From Candidatus Desulfarcum epimagneticum (GTDB lineage Bacteria; Desulfobacterota; Desulfobacteria; Desulfobacterales; CR-1): 64,000 nt of DNA. The stretch covers positions 441,963-505,962 of the forward strand of contig CAACVI010000001.1 in the NCBI GenBank assembly GCA_900659855.1, in the 5' to 3' direction. Below, one piece after another: positions 1-7,981 of this stretch. The position numbers were made by a program, and so were the translations under genes. Below the pieces are notes generated by a model. It was not told the DNA's origin, made no database searches, and saw only the letters and a program-made list of their open reading frames with translations. The stretch's first letter is position 1. Every line of letters starts with the position of its first letter.

Positions 1-2190
1 AAAGATGGCATTCGGAACCGCCTGGCCGACTCCATTGAGCTGGCGCTGGCCCAGTCCGACGGGCGGGTGGCCATTGAGGTCCCCGGGGAGGCGCCGGTTC
101 TGTTCAGCGAAAAGGCCGCCTGCGTCACGTGCGGAATCAGCTACCCGGAATTCACCCCGGCCGGCTTTTCCTTCAACTCCCCCCAGGGGGCCTGCCGAAA
201 ATGCGACGGCCTGGGCTCGGCCACGGAATTCGATCCCGGGCTCATCGTGGCCAACCCCAGGCTTTCTTTGAGGGAAGGCGCCGTGGATGTGTGGGCCAAC
301 CGAAGCTCGGTGTACTACATCGAATTCATCGACGCCCTGACGGCCCATTACGGCGTGGACATCCACACCCCCTTTGAGGAATTTCCGGACTCCTTCAAAT
401 CCACTCTCCTGTATGGGTCCGGGGACGAGAAAATTTCTTTTCATTTTGAGCGAAACGGCCGGAGATACTCCTATCAAAAAACATTTGAGGGGGTGATCCC
501 CGGCCTGCGCCGCCGCTACCTGGAGACCGATTCCCATTACTCCAGGGAAGAGATCAAAAAATACATGACCTTCACGCCCTGCTCGGAATGCGGCGGCGCC
601 CGTCTCAAACGGGAAAGCCTGTCCGTGAAGATCGGGGGGCTTTCCATCGCGGACATCACGGCCATGTCCGTGGACCGGGCCCTGGGATTTTTCAAGTCTC
701 TCAAGCCGGCGGGTAAAAGAGAGATCATCGCCCGGCCCATCGTCAAGGAGATCGCCGAGCGCCTGGGTTTTTTAGAAAGCGTGGGCCTTTCCTACCTGAC
801 CCTGGACCGCTCGGCCCACACCCTTTCGGGCGGGGAAAGCCAGCGGATCCGGCTGGCCACCCAGATCGGCTCCAAGCTCACCGGGGTTTTGTATGTCCTG
901 GACGAGCCCAGCATCGGCCTTCACCAGCGCGACAACCGCCGCCTTCTGTCCACCCTTTCGAAGATGCGGGATTTGGGCAACACGGTTCTGGTGGTGGAGC
1001 ATGACGAGGAGACCATACGCGCCGCCGACCATGTCATCGACATGGGGCCCGGGGCCGGGATGAAGGGGGGAGAGGTCACCTTCGCCGGGACCCCCAAAGC
1101 CATGCTCAGGTCCGCCAAATCCCTGACCGGCCGGTATTTGTCCGGCCGGGAAAAAATAGAGGTTCCGGCGTCAAGGCGAAAGGGAAACGGTGAACAAATA
1201 CGGATCATGGGGGCGTCGGCCCACAATCTCAAAGACATCGACGTGTCTTTTCCCCTGGGATGTTTCATCGTGGTCACAGGCGTGTCGGGCTCGGGCAAGT
1301 CCACGCTGGTTCTGGAGACCCTGAACAAGGCCATGGCCCAGACCCTGTTCCATTCCAGGATATCGGCGGGCGCCCATCGGGCCATCGACGGCCTGAAGCG
1401 CGTGGACAAGGCCATCAACATCGACCAGTCTCCCATCGGCAGGACCCCCCGGTCCAACCCCGGCACCTACACCGGGGTTTTCACCCACATTCGGGAGCTT
1501 TTCGCCAAAACCCCGGAGTCCCGGATTCGGGGATACAAACCCGGGCGTTTCAGCTTCAATGTCAAGGGAGGGCGATGCGAGGCGTGCAGAGGGGACGGCA
1601 TCATCAAGATCGAGATGCATTTTCTTCCGGATGTGTATGTGTCCTGCGATGTGTGCGAGGGTCGGCGCTACAACCGGGAGACCCTTGAGATCGCGTACAA
1701 GGGCAAAAACATCGCCGACATCCTGGATATGACCGCCAACCAGTGTCTGGCCTTTTTTGAGCCCGTCTCAAACATTCGGAACAAACTCAAAACCCTGGTG
1801 GAGGTGGGCCTGGGCTACATCAAAATCGGCCAGCAGGCCACCACCCTTTCCGGAGGCGAGGCCCAGCGGGTGAAGCTGGCCCGGGAGCTGAGCAAAAGGG
1901 GAACCGGGAAAACCGTTTATATCCTGGACGAGCCCACCACCGGGCTCCACATGGACGACATCAAGAAGCTTCTGAGCGTTCTCAACCGGCTGGTGGACAA
2001 CGGGAACACGGTCATTGTCATTGAGCACAACCTGGATGTGATCAAAACCGCCGATCATATCATTGATCTGGGCCCCGAGGGCGGGGACGGGGGCGGCCGG
2101 GTCGTGGCCGCCGGAACCCCGGAGCAGGTGAGGGCCGCCAGGGGCTCCCACACCGGCCGGTTTTTGAAAAAGGTTCTGTCCGCCTCTTGA
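1..2190 (+). CDS. uvrA: UvrABC excinuclease subunit A, 5'-truncated by the window edge
   Basis: UvrA is the damage-sensing ABC ATPase dimer of nucleotide excision repair. Frame 1 is open from the first base, so the gene starts upstream; 729 residues are visible against about 940 for the family, so roughly the first 200 residues, with the first Walker A, are missing. Visible in order (fragment numbering): a CxxC...CxxC zinc site near 41-65, ABC signature LSGGESQR near 276 with Walker [10 protein letters not shown], second Walker [10 protein letters not shown] near 427, the C4 zinc finger (CEAC...CDVC) near 525-555, second signature LSGGEAQR near 617 and Walker [10 protein letters not shown]. 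The gene converges on the hydrolase that ends two bases downstream. Identification is secure. Confidence 0.97.
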   Translation, partial: KDGIRNRLADSIELALAQSDGRVAIEVPGEAPVLFSEKAACVTCGISYPEFTPAGFSFNSPQGACRKCDGLGSATEFDPGLIVANPRLSLREGAVDVWANRSSVYYIEFIDALTAHYGVDIHTPFEEFPDSFKSTLLYGSGDEKISFHFERNGRRYSYQKTFEGVIPGLRRRYLETDSHYSREEIKKYMTFTPCSECGGARLKRESLSVKIGGLSIADITAMSVDRALGFFKSLKPAGKREIIARPIVKEIAERLGFLESVGLSYLTLDRSAHTLSGGESQRIRLATQIGSKLTGVLYVLDEPSIGLHQRDNRRLLSTLSKMRDLGNTVLVVEHDEETIRAADHVIDMGPGAGMKGGEVTFAGTPKAMLRSAKSLTGRYLSGREKIEVPASRRKGNGEQIRIMGASAHNLKDIDVSFPLGCFIVVTGVSGSGKSTLVLETLNKAMAQTLFHSRISAGAHRAIDGLKRVDKAINIDQSPIGRTPRSNPGTYTGVFTHIRELFAKTPESRIRGYKPGRFSFNVKGGRCEACRGDGIIKIEMHFLPDVYVSCDVCEGRRYNRETLEIAYKGKNIADILDMTANQCLAFFEPVSNIRNKLKTLVEVGLGYIKIGQQATTLSGGEAQRVKLARELSKRGTGKTVYILDEPTTGLHMDDIKKLLSVLNRLVDNGNTVIVIEHNLDVIKTADHIIDLGPEGGDGGGRVVAAGTPEQVRAARGSHTGRFLKKVLSAS

Positions 2191-2192
2191 GG

Positions 2193-2993
2193 TCAGGACA
2201 GTTTCCGGCGGTGGGGCAGAAAATAGGCCATGGGGCTGTTTCGCACCGCCCGGAGGTCCTTTGCTTTCAAATCGGCCACCACCAGCCCCTTCGGCTCGGC
2301 GGCCCGGGTTTCCAGCGCCCTTCCAGAGGGCCCGATGACCAGGGCGATTCCCGGGAACCGGACCCCTTTTTTGTATTCCCCGGAGGCGTTCACCGCCGCC
2401 ACAAAGACGGCGTTGTCAAAGGCCCTGGCCGGCAGGTGCCGCATCCATGACCGGCGTTTTTCCTTCTCGTCTCCCCGGGGAGAGGCGTGGGGCATGAAAA
2501 TGACATCCACGCCTTTTTCCGCCATTTGGGTGGAAAGCCCGGGAAAATGGGCGTCGTAGCATAGCTGGATTCCGAACGCGACCCCGGAGGTCTCAAAAAC
2601 CGGGACTTTTCGTCCGGGCGAAAAAACCCCGCGCTCCGGCGGCGCGATGTGCGTTTTCCGGTAAACGCCCAAAGACCCGTCCGGGCAGGCCGCCAAATGG
2701 GAGGCGAATATCCGGCCCTGGGAGCCCTTCTCGGCAAGACCCGCCAGTATGGCCACGCCGCGGCGCCGGGCCATGTCCGCAAGCCTTTGGGACACGTCTC
2801 CCGGGACGGGGCGGGCCGCTTCGGCCATGTCCTTTCCCAGGCTGTATCCAGAGACGCTCAGCTCCGGGAAGCAGATGATTTTTGCCCCGCTGTCCCCGGC
2901 GCCTTTCACAAGTGGGTCCATGCGCTCAATGTTTTCCAGGACCGCGCCTTTTTTTGAGGCGACCGGGGCTAGGGCGATGCGGATGTCTTTCAT
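2193..2993 (-). CDS. Carbon-nitrogen hydrolase (nitrilase superfamily)
   Basis: A 266-residue nitrilase-superfamily amidase. The Glu-Lys-Cys catalytic triad is visible: Glu44 in CFPELSVSGY, Lys113 in YRKTHIAPPE and Cys145 in GIQLCYDAHFPG. Members cleave C-N bonds in small amides, nitriles or carbamoyl compounds; the substrate cannot be read here. No signal peptide is seen, so it should be cytoplasmic. It may share a transcript with the AhbA-like and YjbQ genes upstream on the same strand, but the 41-base gap makes that a guess. Length is normal for the family. Confidence 0.88.
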   Translation of the reverse strand: MKDIRIALAPVASKKGAVLENIERMDPLVKGAGDSGAKIICFPELSVSGYSLGKDMAEAARPVPGDVSQRLADMARRRGVAILAGLAEKGSQGRIFASHLAACPDGSLGVYRKTHIAPPERGVFSPGRKVPVFETSGVAFGIQLCYDAHFPGLSTQMAEKGVDVIFMPHASPRGDEKEKRRSWMRHLPARAFDNAVFVAAVNASGEYKKGVRFPGIALVIGPSGRALETRAAEPKGLVVADLKAKDLRAVRNSPMAYFLPHRRKLS

Positions 2994-3034
2994 GGAGGGT
3001 TTTTCTTTCGCTCAGGCCGGGGCCTGGTCCCGGC

Positions 3035-3493
3035 TCACAGGGTAAAATGGGCTTTGATCTTAAAGACCCGGGTGGCGGGGAGGTTCAGGATGTCCCTGAT
3101 TCCGGTCTTTTCGGAGATGGACTTGAGATTTTGTTCAATATGCGCCATGGACGGGGCGATGAATGTGAACCAGACGTTGTAGTCGTTTTCCCGAAGGTAG
3201 TTGTGGGTCACTCCCGGGTATCGGCTCACCTCACGGGCAAAGGATTCGACTTGCTCCCCGGGCACCCTGGCGGCGCACAGCGTGCTGGAAAAATTGAGCT
3301 TTTCGGGAACGAAGTTCCCCCCGATACGGCGGATGATTCCGTTTTTTTTCAGGCGCCTGATCCGCCGGATGACGTCGTCTTCCTCAAGGCCCAGCTCTTC
3401 GGCCACCGCCAGGTAAGGCCGGGGCGCGATGGGCAGATCCGACTGTATCCGGTTGATGATCCTTTTGTCCGTGTCATCCAATTTGGCTTCCAT
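3035..3493 (-). CDS. Siroheme decarboxylase subunit, AhbA/AhbB type (AsnC/Lrp fold)
   Basis: A 152-residue AsnC/Lrp-like protein: winged-helix region about 5-55, then an alpha/beta RAM-type domain with the PGVTHNYLR and YNVWFTFIAPS stretches that mark siroheme decarboxylase subunits. AhbA and AhbB together convert siroheme to 12,18-didecarboxysiroheme in the alternative heme route of sulfate reducers and archaea. The match to AhbA looks better than to AhbB, but only one of the pair is in this window. The frame stays open further upstream into the neighbouring gene; the ATG at 3493 gives the family length. It lies five bases after yjbQ and is probably cotranscribed with it. Confidence 0.8.
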   Translation of the reverse strand: MEAKLDDTDKRIINRIQSDLPIAPRPYLAVAEELGLEEDDVIRRIRRLKKNGIIRRIGGNFVPEKLNFSSTLCAARVPGEQVESFAREVSRYPGVTHNYLRENDYNVWFTFIAPSMAHIEQNLKSISEKTGIRDILNLPATRVFKIKAHFTL

Positions 3494-3498
3494 ATTCT

Positions 3499-3885
3499 TC
3501 ACAGTATTTTGATATTGAGTGTTCGGGTTCTGGGGCCGTCGAATTCGCAGAAAAACACGCCCTGCCAGGTTCCCAGGACCGGCTGTCCATCGCGAATTTC
3601 CAAAAGCTCCGAGGCGCCCACCAGGACGGACTTGATGTGGGCCGGCGAGTTTCCCTCCAGATGCCGGTATTCGGATTCCCAGGGAATGATTTGATTTAAA
3701 ATCATCACAATATCTTTTCGAACGCTGGGATCGGCGCTTTCGTTGATGGTCACGGCCGCCGTGGTGTGGGGAACATAGAGCATGCATATGCCCCCGGACG
3801 CCCCGGATTCGGCGACGGCTCGCCGGACCTTTTGGGTGATGTCGATCATCTGGGTTCGGGCCTGGGTTTCAACCGTCAGGATCAT
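3499..3885 (-). CDS. YjbQ / UPF0047 family protein
   Basis: A 128-residue YjbQ-family protein, recognised from GGICMLYVPHTTAAVTINE, the HIKSVLVGASE stretch and GTWQGVFFCEFDGPR. The family has been linked to weak thiamine phosphate synthase activity in E. coli, and its true role is unsettled. The start at 3885 is chosen because it is preceded by an AAGGAAA ribosome site and matches the family length; an in-frame ATG at 3939 would add an unrelated 18-residue tail that runs into a repeat. It sits upstream of the siroheme decarboxylase gene with five bases between them. Confidence 0.87.
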   Translation of the reverse strand: MILTVETQARTQMIDITQKVRRAVAESGASGGICMLYVPHTTAAVTINESADPSVRKDIVMILNQIIPWESEYRHLEGNSPAHIKSVLVGASELLEIRDGQPVLGTWQGVFFCEFDGPRTRTLNIKIL

Positions 3886-3917
3886 GGGTCGTTTCCTTTT
3901 CGCCGCGACGCATTTTT

Positions 3918-3955
3918 TGATAAACTTGTAATAAATCACGGGACAGCGTCGTCAA
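3918..3955. repeat. Repeat family A, short copy
   Basis: The stretch GATAAACTTGTAATAAATCA followed by CGGGACAGCGTCGTC matches the repeat copies at 15518 and 20836. It lies just upstream of yjbQ and beside the dsrC terminator. Confidence 0.6.
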
Positions 3956-3958
3956 AAA

Positions 3959-3996
3959 AAAAAGCCCCGCCTTATGGATATAAGGCGGGGCTTTGA
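3959..3996 (-). terminator. Intrinsic terminator downstream of dsrC
   Basis: A perfect 14-bp stem (AAAGCCCCGCCTTA, 3961-3974, pairing with 3981-3994) with a six-base loop is followed on the minus strand by a run of seven T. It should end the dsrC transcript and shield the yjbQ group. A shorter T run on the other side could make it work in both directions. Confidence 0.93.
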
Positions 3997-4043
3997 TGAT
4001 TTTTTAATCACGCGAAAAAAACGCGCTCATTTAAAAAAACGAT

Positions 4044-4364
4044 CTATACACATCCGGTGGGTTTGGGAAGCCCGGCCATTTTACAGGCCCCTTTGCCCGG
4101 TCCTGAGGGGAACAGCTCATAGATGTGTTTCAGTTTAAAGCCGGTCAATTTGGAAAGCACCCGAACCATGGGCGCGATCTGGTTCTGCTCGTAGTACTCC
4201 TGAAGAATCTGGATGACCTTGGTGTGCTCCTCGGTCAATTCCTCAATGCCTTCCTGCTCTTTGACGTAATTCATCCATTCATCGCACTTGCCGTCTTCGT
4301 AGTTTCCGATGAAACCGTCTTCATCCACTTCAAACGTTTTGCCATCAAACTCAACTGTCGCCAT
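4044..4364 (-). CDS. dsrC: DsrC, dissimilatory sulfite reductase sulfur-carrier protein
   Basis: DsrC receives the sulfur atom from DsrAB-bound sulfite as a trisulfide on two C-terminal cysteines, and is then reduced at the membrane. The protein is 106 residues, the normal length. Both essential cysteines are present on the C-terminal arm, Cys94 and Cys105 (CKMAGLPKPTGC, then a final Val), so it is a functional DsrC rather than a one-cysteine TusE-like relative. A strong AGGAGG site precedes the ATG. It has its own promoter and terminator although it lies directly behind the hdrA-flx operon, so its level can be set independently, as expected for this very abundant protein. Confidence 0.97.
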   Translation of the reverse strand: MATVEFDGKTFEVDEDGFIGNYEDGKCDEWMNYVKEQEGIEELTEEHTKVIQILQEYYEQNQIAPMVRVLSKLTGFKLKHIYELFPSGPGKGACKMAGLPKPTGCV

Positions 4365-4470
4365 GTGACTTATCCTCCTTGATTTTTAAATGTCTTTCGT
4401 TTTGCTTCCTTTATTTCTATTTCCGTTTCAGGCGAGTCGCCTTTTATCTTTTATTTTTTATAAAGCATGT

Positions 4471-4499
4471 TTTCTACCAAACCGCCGGATTTTTGTCAA
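4471..4499 (-). promoter_or_regulatory. Sigma-70-type promoter of dsrC
   Basis: TTGACA (4494-4499) and TAGAAA (4471-4476) are 17 bases apart on the minus strand. They lie between the flxA terminator and dsrC and leave a leader of about 100 bases that ends in AGGAGG. Confidence 0.6.
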
Positions 4500-4521
4500 C
4501 ATGAAAAAAAGTTAATTTTTT

Positions 4522-4554
4522 CAAAAAAGCCGGGTTCATTGCGCCCAAACCCGG
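4522..4554 (-). terminator. Intrinsic terminator of the hdrA-flx operon
   Basis: A CCGGGTT/AACCCGG stem (4548-4554 with 4530-4536) is followed on the minus strand by a run of T. It lies 24 bases after the flxA stop codon and separates the operon from dsrC. Confidence 0.8.
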
Positions 4555-4577
4555 AAAACGCCGTTTGGATGGCGTCG

Positions 4578-5423
4578 TCAATATTCCCGGGGGGTGGTTT
4601 TCAGCTGCTCCAGGGTGAACACCGGTCCGTCCTTGCACACCAGCTCTTTTCCGATGCCGCAGCGTCCGCACAGCCCGATCCCGCATTTCATCCGGTTTTC
4701 CAGGGACATGATGATATGGTCGTGCATGTAGCCCAGTTTGTCCAGAACCGGCTGGGTGAATTTGATCATGATGGGGGGGCCGCATATGATGGCGTAGGTG
4801 TCTTCCCCGGCCGGGGGGGCTTTCTGCTCGGTGATGGTCGGGACAAAGCCCGTGTTGTATTTCCAGTCCGGATCGTCGGTGGCGTCCACCGTGATGTGCA
4901 TATGGATGTCGTCCCGGGCCTCCCACTCCATCAGCTCCTCCTTGTACAAAAGCATCCCCGGGCTCCTGGCCCCGTAAACCACATGGATGTCTTTAAATTT
5001 GGAACGGTTGGCGGGGTCCAGCATATAGACAATGGAGGATCGGAGGGTGGTGAAAGCAAAACCGCCGCCGATGATCAGCACGTTTTTTCCCTCCAGCATG
5101 TCCCAGGGATACCAGTTTCCCAAAGGGCCCCGGATTCCCATAATGTCGCCCTCTTTCATGGCGTGCAGATGGGCCGTCACCTTGCCGGTCTTAAAGACCG
5201 TGAACATCACAAAACCCTTTTCCGTGGGCGATGAGGCGATCCCGATGGGAATTTCTCCGACCCCGGCGACGGACAGCTCGGCGAACTGGCCGGCCGCGTA
5301 GGCGAATTTTTCCTCGTCCCCGGGATTTAAAAAAACAAATTTGAATGTTTTAAGGCTTTTGTCCTCAACCGCGTCGATGATCTGATCGATTCGAACCGGG
5401 TAAGGCTCATATGGATTTCGCAC
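4578..5423 (-). CDS. flxA: FlxA-like FAD/NAD(P)-binding oxidoreductase subunit
   Basis: A 281-residue ferredoxin-reductase-like protein of the AsrB/HydG/PyrK type. It has an FAD domain at about 10-105, an NAD(P)-binding domain starting at NVLIIGGGFAF near 118, and a C-terminal cluster CGIGLCGRCGIGKELVC whose four cysteines should hold a [2Fe-2S] centre. FlxA is the NAD(P)H-oxidising entry point of the FlxABCD-HdrABC complex of sulfate reducers. It is the last gene of hdrA-flxD-flxC-flxB-flxA and starts 12 bases after flxB. An AsrB-type sulfite reductase subunit is the alternative, but no asrC-like gene is present and the neighbours favour Flx. Confidence 0.85.
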   Translation of the reverse strand: MRNPYEPYPVRIDQIIDAVEDKSLKTFKFVFLNPGDEEKFAYAAGQFAELSVAGVGEIPIGIASSPTEKGFVMFTVFKTGKVTAHLHAMKEGDIMGIRGPLGNWYPWDMLEGKNVLIIGGGFAFTTLRSSIVYMLDPANRSKFKDIHVVYGARSPGMLLYKEELMEWEARDDIHMHITVDATDDPDWKYNTGFVPTITEQKAPPAGEDTYAIICGPPIMIKFTQPVLDKLGYMHDHIIMSLENRMKCGIGLCGRCGIGKELVCKDGPVFTLEQLKTTPREY

Positions 5424-5435
5424 CGCTTACCTCCC

Positions 5436-6512
5436 TTACCGCGCCTGTTTCGCGTCTTCGGCCGGCTGATGACTGTTCATTCTTTCACAGACCTTCCGGA
5501 TGTCTATGTTCACCGGGCAGAGGCGGACGCATCGGCCGCAGCCCACGCACATCACGCCGTCGTTGTATTTGTCCGGGTAATATTTCAGTTTGTGCATGAA
5601 TCGCTGGCGCGCTCTCATGGTTTTGGAGCTTCTCGGGTTGTGGCCCGAGGCGTGAACGCTGAAAAGGGGAAACATGCACGCGTCCCACAGTTTGTTCCTT
5701 TGGCCCGAATGGCCGCGGGTCTCATCCTGGATGTCGAAGCACCAGCATGTGGGGCACACATAGGCGCATGTGCCGCAGTTGAGGCAGGCAAAGGCCGCAT
5801 CGTCCCAGAAGTCGGCGTCGTAAAGGTCCAGGATGGACTGGTCCAGGATCCGGTCAAAGGATATGGCGGAGGATATCTTTTTTTCCGCCCCGGCCTTCAT
5901 GTCCTCCAGCTGTTTGGCGGCCTCCGGGCCGGCGTCGGTCTCCCATCCCGCGGCCTTTAAATAGGCCTCCCCTTTGTCGGTGATGACTTTGGCCAGGAAA
6001 AAATCCCCGCCGTTCGCCAGAAGAACATCCAGCCCGGATTCGTCAAAGGGGCCGGAGCCCACGCTTGGGCTGAAGTCCTCGGGAAGCGGGTCGTCGGCCG
6101 CCAGGCCGATGAACACGCACGACTCGTAGGCGTCCGCCCAGTAGGGGTCTCGATACTCTTTGGTGTCGAAATTCTTTTTAAGGATCAGAAAAGAGGCCGC
6201 GTCGCAGGGTCGGATGCCGATGACGGCGGTTGGGGAATAGTCCCTTTCGGGCCTTTTCAAAATATCGCGATCATCGCTTGTTTCGTCCGTGGTGTATTCG
6301 AACATGGTCTCGGACTGGGGAAAGGCGATGGATTTGGGGGAAAGGACGGTGTCCGCCACGCTCAAATCGGGAAGCTCTCCTTTGTCCAGCTCCCGGAATT
6401 TTGAGGCGAACCGGCCCCCGGCGTCCATGACGGGACCGATGAGGCGGTATGCGCCCCTGGATTTTTCCAGTCCGGCGGGCCAGTCTTTTTTGTCTATTTT
6501 GATGATTTTCAT
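5436..6512 (-). CDS. flxB: FlxB-like [4Fe-4S] electron transfer subunit
   Basis: A 358-residue protein of the AsrA/hydrogenase beta-subunit family. Two C-terminal ferredoxin motifs are visible, CLNCGTCAYVCPTCWC near 243 and CVGCGRCVRLCPVN near 322, and should bind two [4Fe-4S] clusters passing electrons between the flavin subunit FlxA and the HdrA side. The N-terminal 230 residues form the conserved AsrA-like domain with no cofactor motif visible. It is flanked by flxC (16 bases upstream) and flxA (12 bases downstream), a tight cotranscribed arrangement. Confidence 0.85.
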   Translation of the reverse strand: MKIIKIDKKDWPAGLEKSRGAYRLIGPVMDAGGRFASKFRELDKGELPDLSVADTVLSPKSIAFPQSETMFEYTTDETSDDRDILKRPERDYSPTAVIGIRPCDAASFLILKKNFDTKEYRDPYWADAYESCVFIGLAADDPLPEDFSPSVGSGPFDESGLDVLLANGGDFFLAKVITDKGEAYLKAAGWETDAGPEAAKQLEDMKAGAEKKISSAISFDRILDQSILDLYDADFWDDAAFACLNCGTCAYVCPTCWCFDIQDETRGHSGQRNKLWDACMFPLFSVHASGHNPRSSKTMRARQRFMHKLKYYPDKYNDGVMCVGCGRCVRLCPVNIDIRKVCERMNSHQPAEDAKQAR

Positions 6513-6528
6513 GTCAGTCCACCTTCAT

Positions 6529-7479
6529 TTATTTGATAAAATCATCCGGGTCTTCCGGCGCGAAGGCGTCCAGGGCCGGACGTTTTTCCGGAGAGAGGCC
6601 GGCTTCCCACCCAAAAAGATCAAAGCAGTCCTTTTCAAGCTTTTTGGTCAAAAGTCGCATATTGATTCCCACAGGGCACGACTGCTGGCAGGCGCCGCAG
6701 TCCGTGCAGCGGCCGGCGCAGTGATACGCCCGCAGAATGTGGAATGTTTTCACGTCCGCCGGATTTTCGGTTTTTCCCACCCACTGGGGCGCGGATTCAT
6801 CCACAAAACACTCGGGGCAGTAGCACAGGGGGCAGGCGTTCCGGCAGGCGTAGCAGCGGATGCACGGGGCGAAGAGATTGTCGAAAAATTCCTGTCTCCC
6901 GGCCGAATCCATCTCCTCGATCTCCCGGATCTCCTCCCATCGGTCCACGCCGGTCTGTTCCTGAACGGGCTCGCCCGCCATTTCGTCATGGATCACGGGA
7001 TTTTGGTGGGCGCACGCCGCGCAGTTTTTCCGGAGAACCTCTTTTTTGTCCAGGGTCTTTTCAAAACCGGCGCCTTTGACCGTCACCTTGTCCCCGTCCT
7101 CAACAGCCTCGACGATCTCGGCCGGGCACATTTCGACGACTTTGCGCCTGTCGATCATGCCTTCGCACGGAACCCCGATGACAAAGAGGTTGTCCCTTTT
7201 GACTTTGTTCTCCACAATGTGGGTGACCAGGTTTCTGGAGTCGCATCCTTTGGCGATGACGGCCGCTTTTTTGTCCCCGATCCCGGTGAGGTAGTTGGCC
7301 AGGTTGATCCCGCAGGAGCCGTCCCACACCAGGGTCTCGACGTCCTCGGGCTTTGTGATCATGCACGGCTCGTTTGACAGGGGCATGGTCCCTTTCCGAA
7401 AGCCGATGACCATGTCCGCCTCGCCGTCCGCCAGAATCCGTTTTGATATCTCTTTGATCTTGTCGATATATCCTGTCAT
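6529..7479 (-). CDS. flxC: FlxC-like [4Fe-4S] ferredoxin-domain subunit
   Basis: A 316-residue cytoplasmic iron-sulfur protein. The N-terminal half contains a cysteine pair in CAAC near 160. The C-terminal half has CIRCYACRNACPLCYC near 208 and CTDCGACQQSCPVG near 260, enough cysteines for several [4Fe-4S] clusters. The order hdrA-flxD-flxC-flxB-flxA supports FlxC. It begins one base after the flxD stop codon, which suggests translational coupling. No HdrB-type CCG domain (CX31-38CCX33-34CXXC) is present, so it does not replace HdrB. Confidence 0.82.
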   Translation of the reverse strand: MTGYIDKIKEISKRILADGEADMVIGFRKGTMPLSNEPCMITKPEDVETLVWDGSCGINLANYLTGIGDKKAAVIAKGCDSRNLVTHIVENKVKRDNLFVIGVPCEGMIDRRKVVEMCPAEIVEAVEDGDKVTVKGAGFEKTLDKKEVLRKNCAACAHQNPVIHDEMAGEPVQEQTGVDRWEEIREIEEMDSAGRQEFFDNLFAPCIRCYACRNACPLCYCPECFVDESAPQWVGKTENPADVKTFHILRAYHCAGRCTDCGACQQSCPVGINMRLLTKKLEKDCFDLFGWEAGLSPEKRPALDAFAPEDPDDFIK

Positions 7480-7480
7480 A

Positions 7481-7918
7481 TTAAGCCACCTCGCCCCGGT
7501 CGCGGTTGTTTAAAAACGTTTTGCCGGGGCCCAGTTTTTTGATGGACTCCGTGACGTCGTTGACCACATCGATGAACTTGGTCGATTCGGCTGAGGATAT
7601 CCATGAGAATTGCAGGCGATCGGGCTCAAGCCCCATGTATTCCATCAGGTTTTTGAAAAGGGCGAACTTTCTTCTTGCGTAATAATTACCTTCCAGGTAA
7701 TGGCATTCGCCGGGATGTCACCCGGACACCCACACGCCGTCCGCGCCTTCCCTGAGCGCGGCCAGAAAAAATTTCGGACTCATGCGCCCGGTGCAGGGAA
7801 TGCGGATGACCCGGATGTTCGGGGGATATTCCATCCGGCTGACGCCGGCCAGATCGGCGGCGCCGTAGCTGCACCAGCTGCATAGAAAACTGGTGATTTT
7901 GGGTTCCCAATCAGACAT
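7481..7918 (-). CDS. flxD: FlxD / MvhD-type subunit, selenoprotein (in-frame UGA = Sec67)
   Basis: MvhD-family proteins carry a [2Fe-2S] cluster and link HdrA to hydrogenase, formate dehydrogenase or FlxABC. Read conventionally the gene stops at a TGA at 7718-7720 after 66 codons (ending GADGVWVSG). The same frame continues with [18 protein letters not shown], the family's next conserved block, for 78 more codons to TAA at 7481. The TGA replaces the cysteine of the usual GCHxGxCHY motif, so it is best read as selenocysteine in a 145-residue protein of normal length. A hairpin follows the codon. The start has a good AAGGAG site. An automatic caller would report only a 66-residue fragment. Confidence 0.9.
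7685..7720 (-). promoter_or_regulatory. UGA selenocysteine codon and SECIS-like hairpin of flxD
   Basis: The UGA is at 7718-7720. It is followed 16 bases later by the hairpin ATTACC (7696-7701), loop TGGAA, GGTAAT (7685-7690). Spacing and position inside the coding region fit bacterial SECIS elements. The loop is small, and the hairpin has not been tested for SelB binding. Confidence 0.7.
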
Positions 7919-7942
7919 GTTTTTCTCCTTATCTTATTTAAA

Positions 7943-7963
7943 CGGCCCGTTTCAAACGGGCTG
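7943..7963 (-). other. Intergenic hairpin between hdrA and flxD
   Basis: CAGCCCGTTT and AAACGGGCCG form a near-perfect 10-bp stem around a single central base. It sits in the 63-base gap between the hdrA stop and the flxD ribosome site. There is no proper T run after it, so it looks more like a processing or stabilising hairpin than a full terminator. It could set unequal amounts of HdrA and Flx subunits. Confidence 0.5.
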
Positions 7964-7981
7964 TTTTAAGCGAGCCGCAGT

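Noticed and set aside
4578..6512. AsrA/AsrB anaerobic sulfite reductase
   Set aside because: The two products resemble AsrA and AsrB, but there is no asrC and the gene order with hdrA and flxD fits FlxAB.
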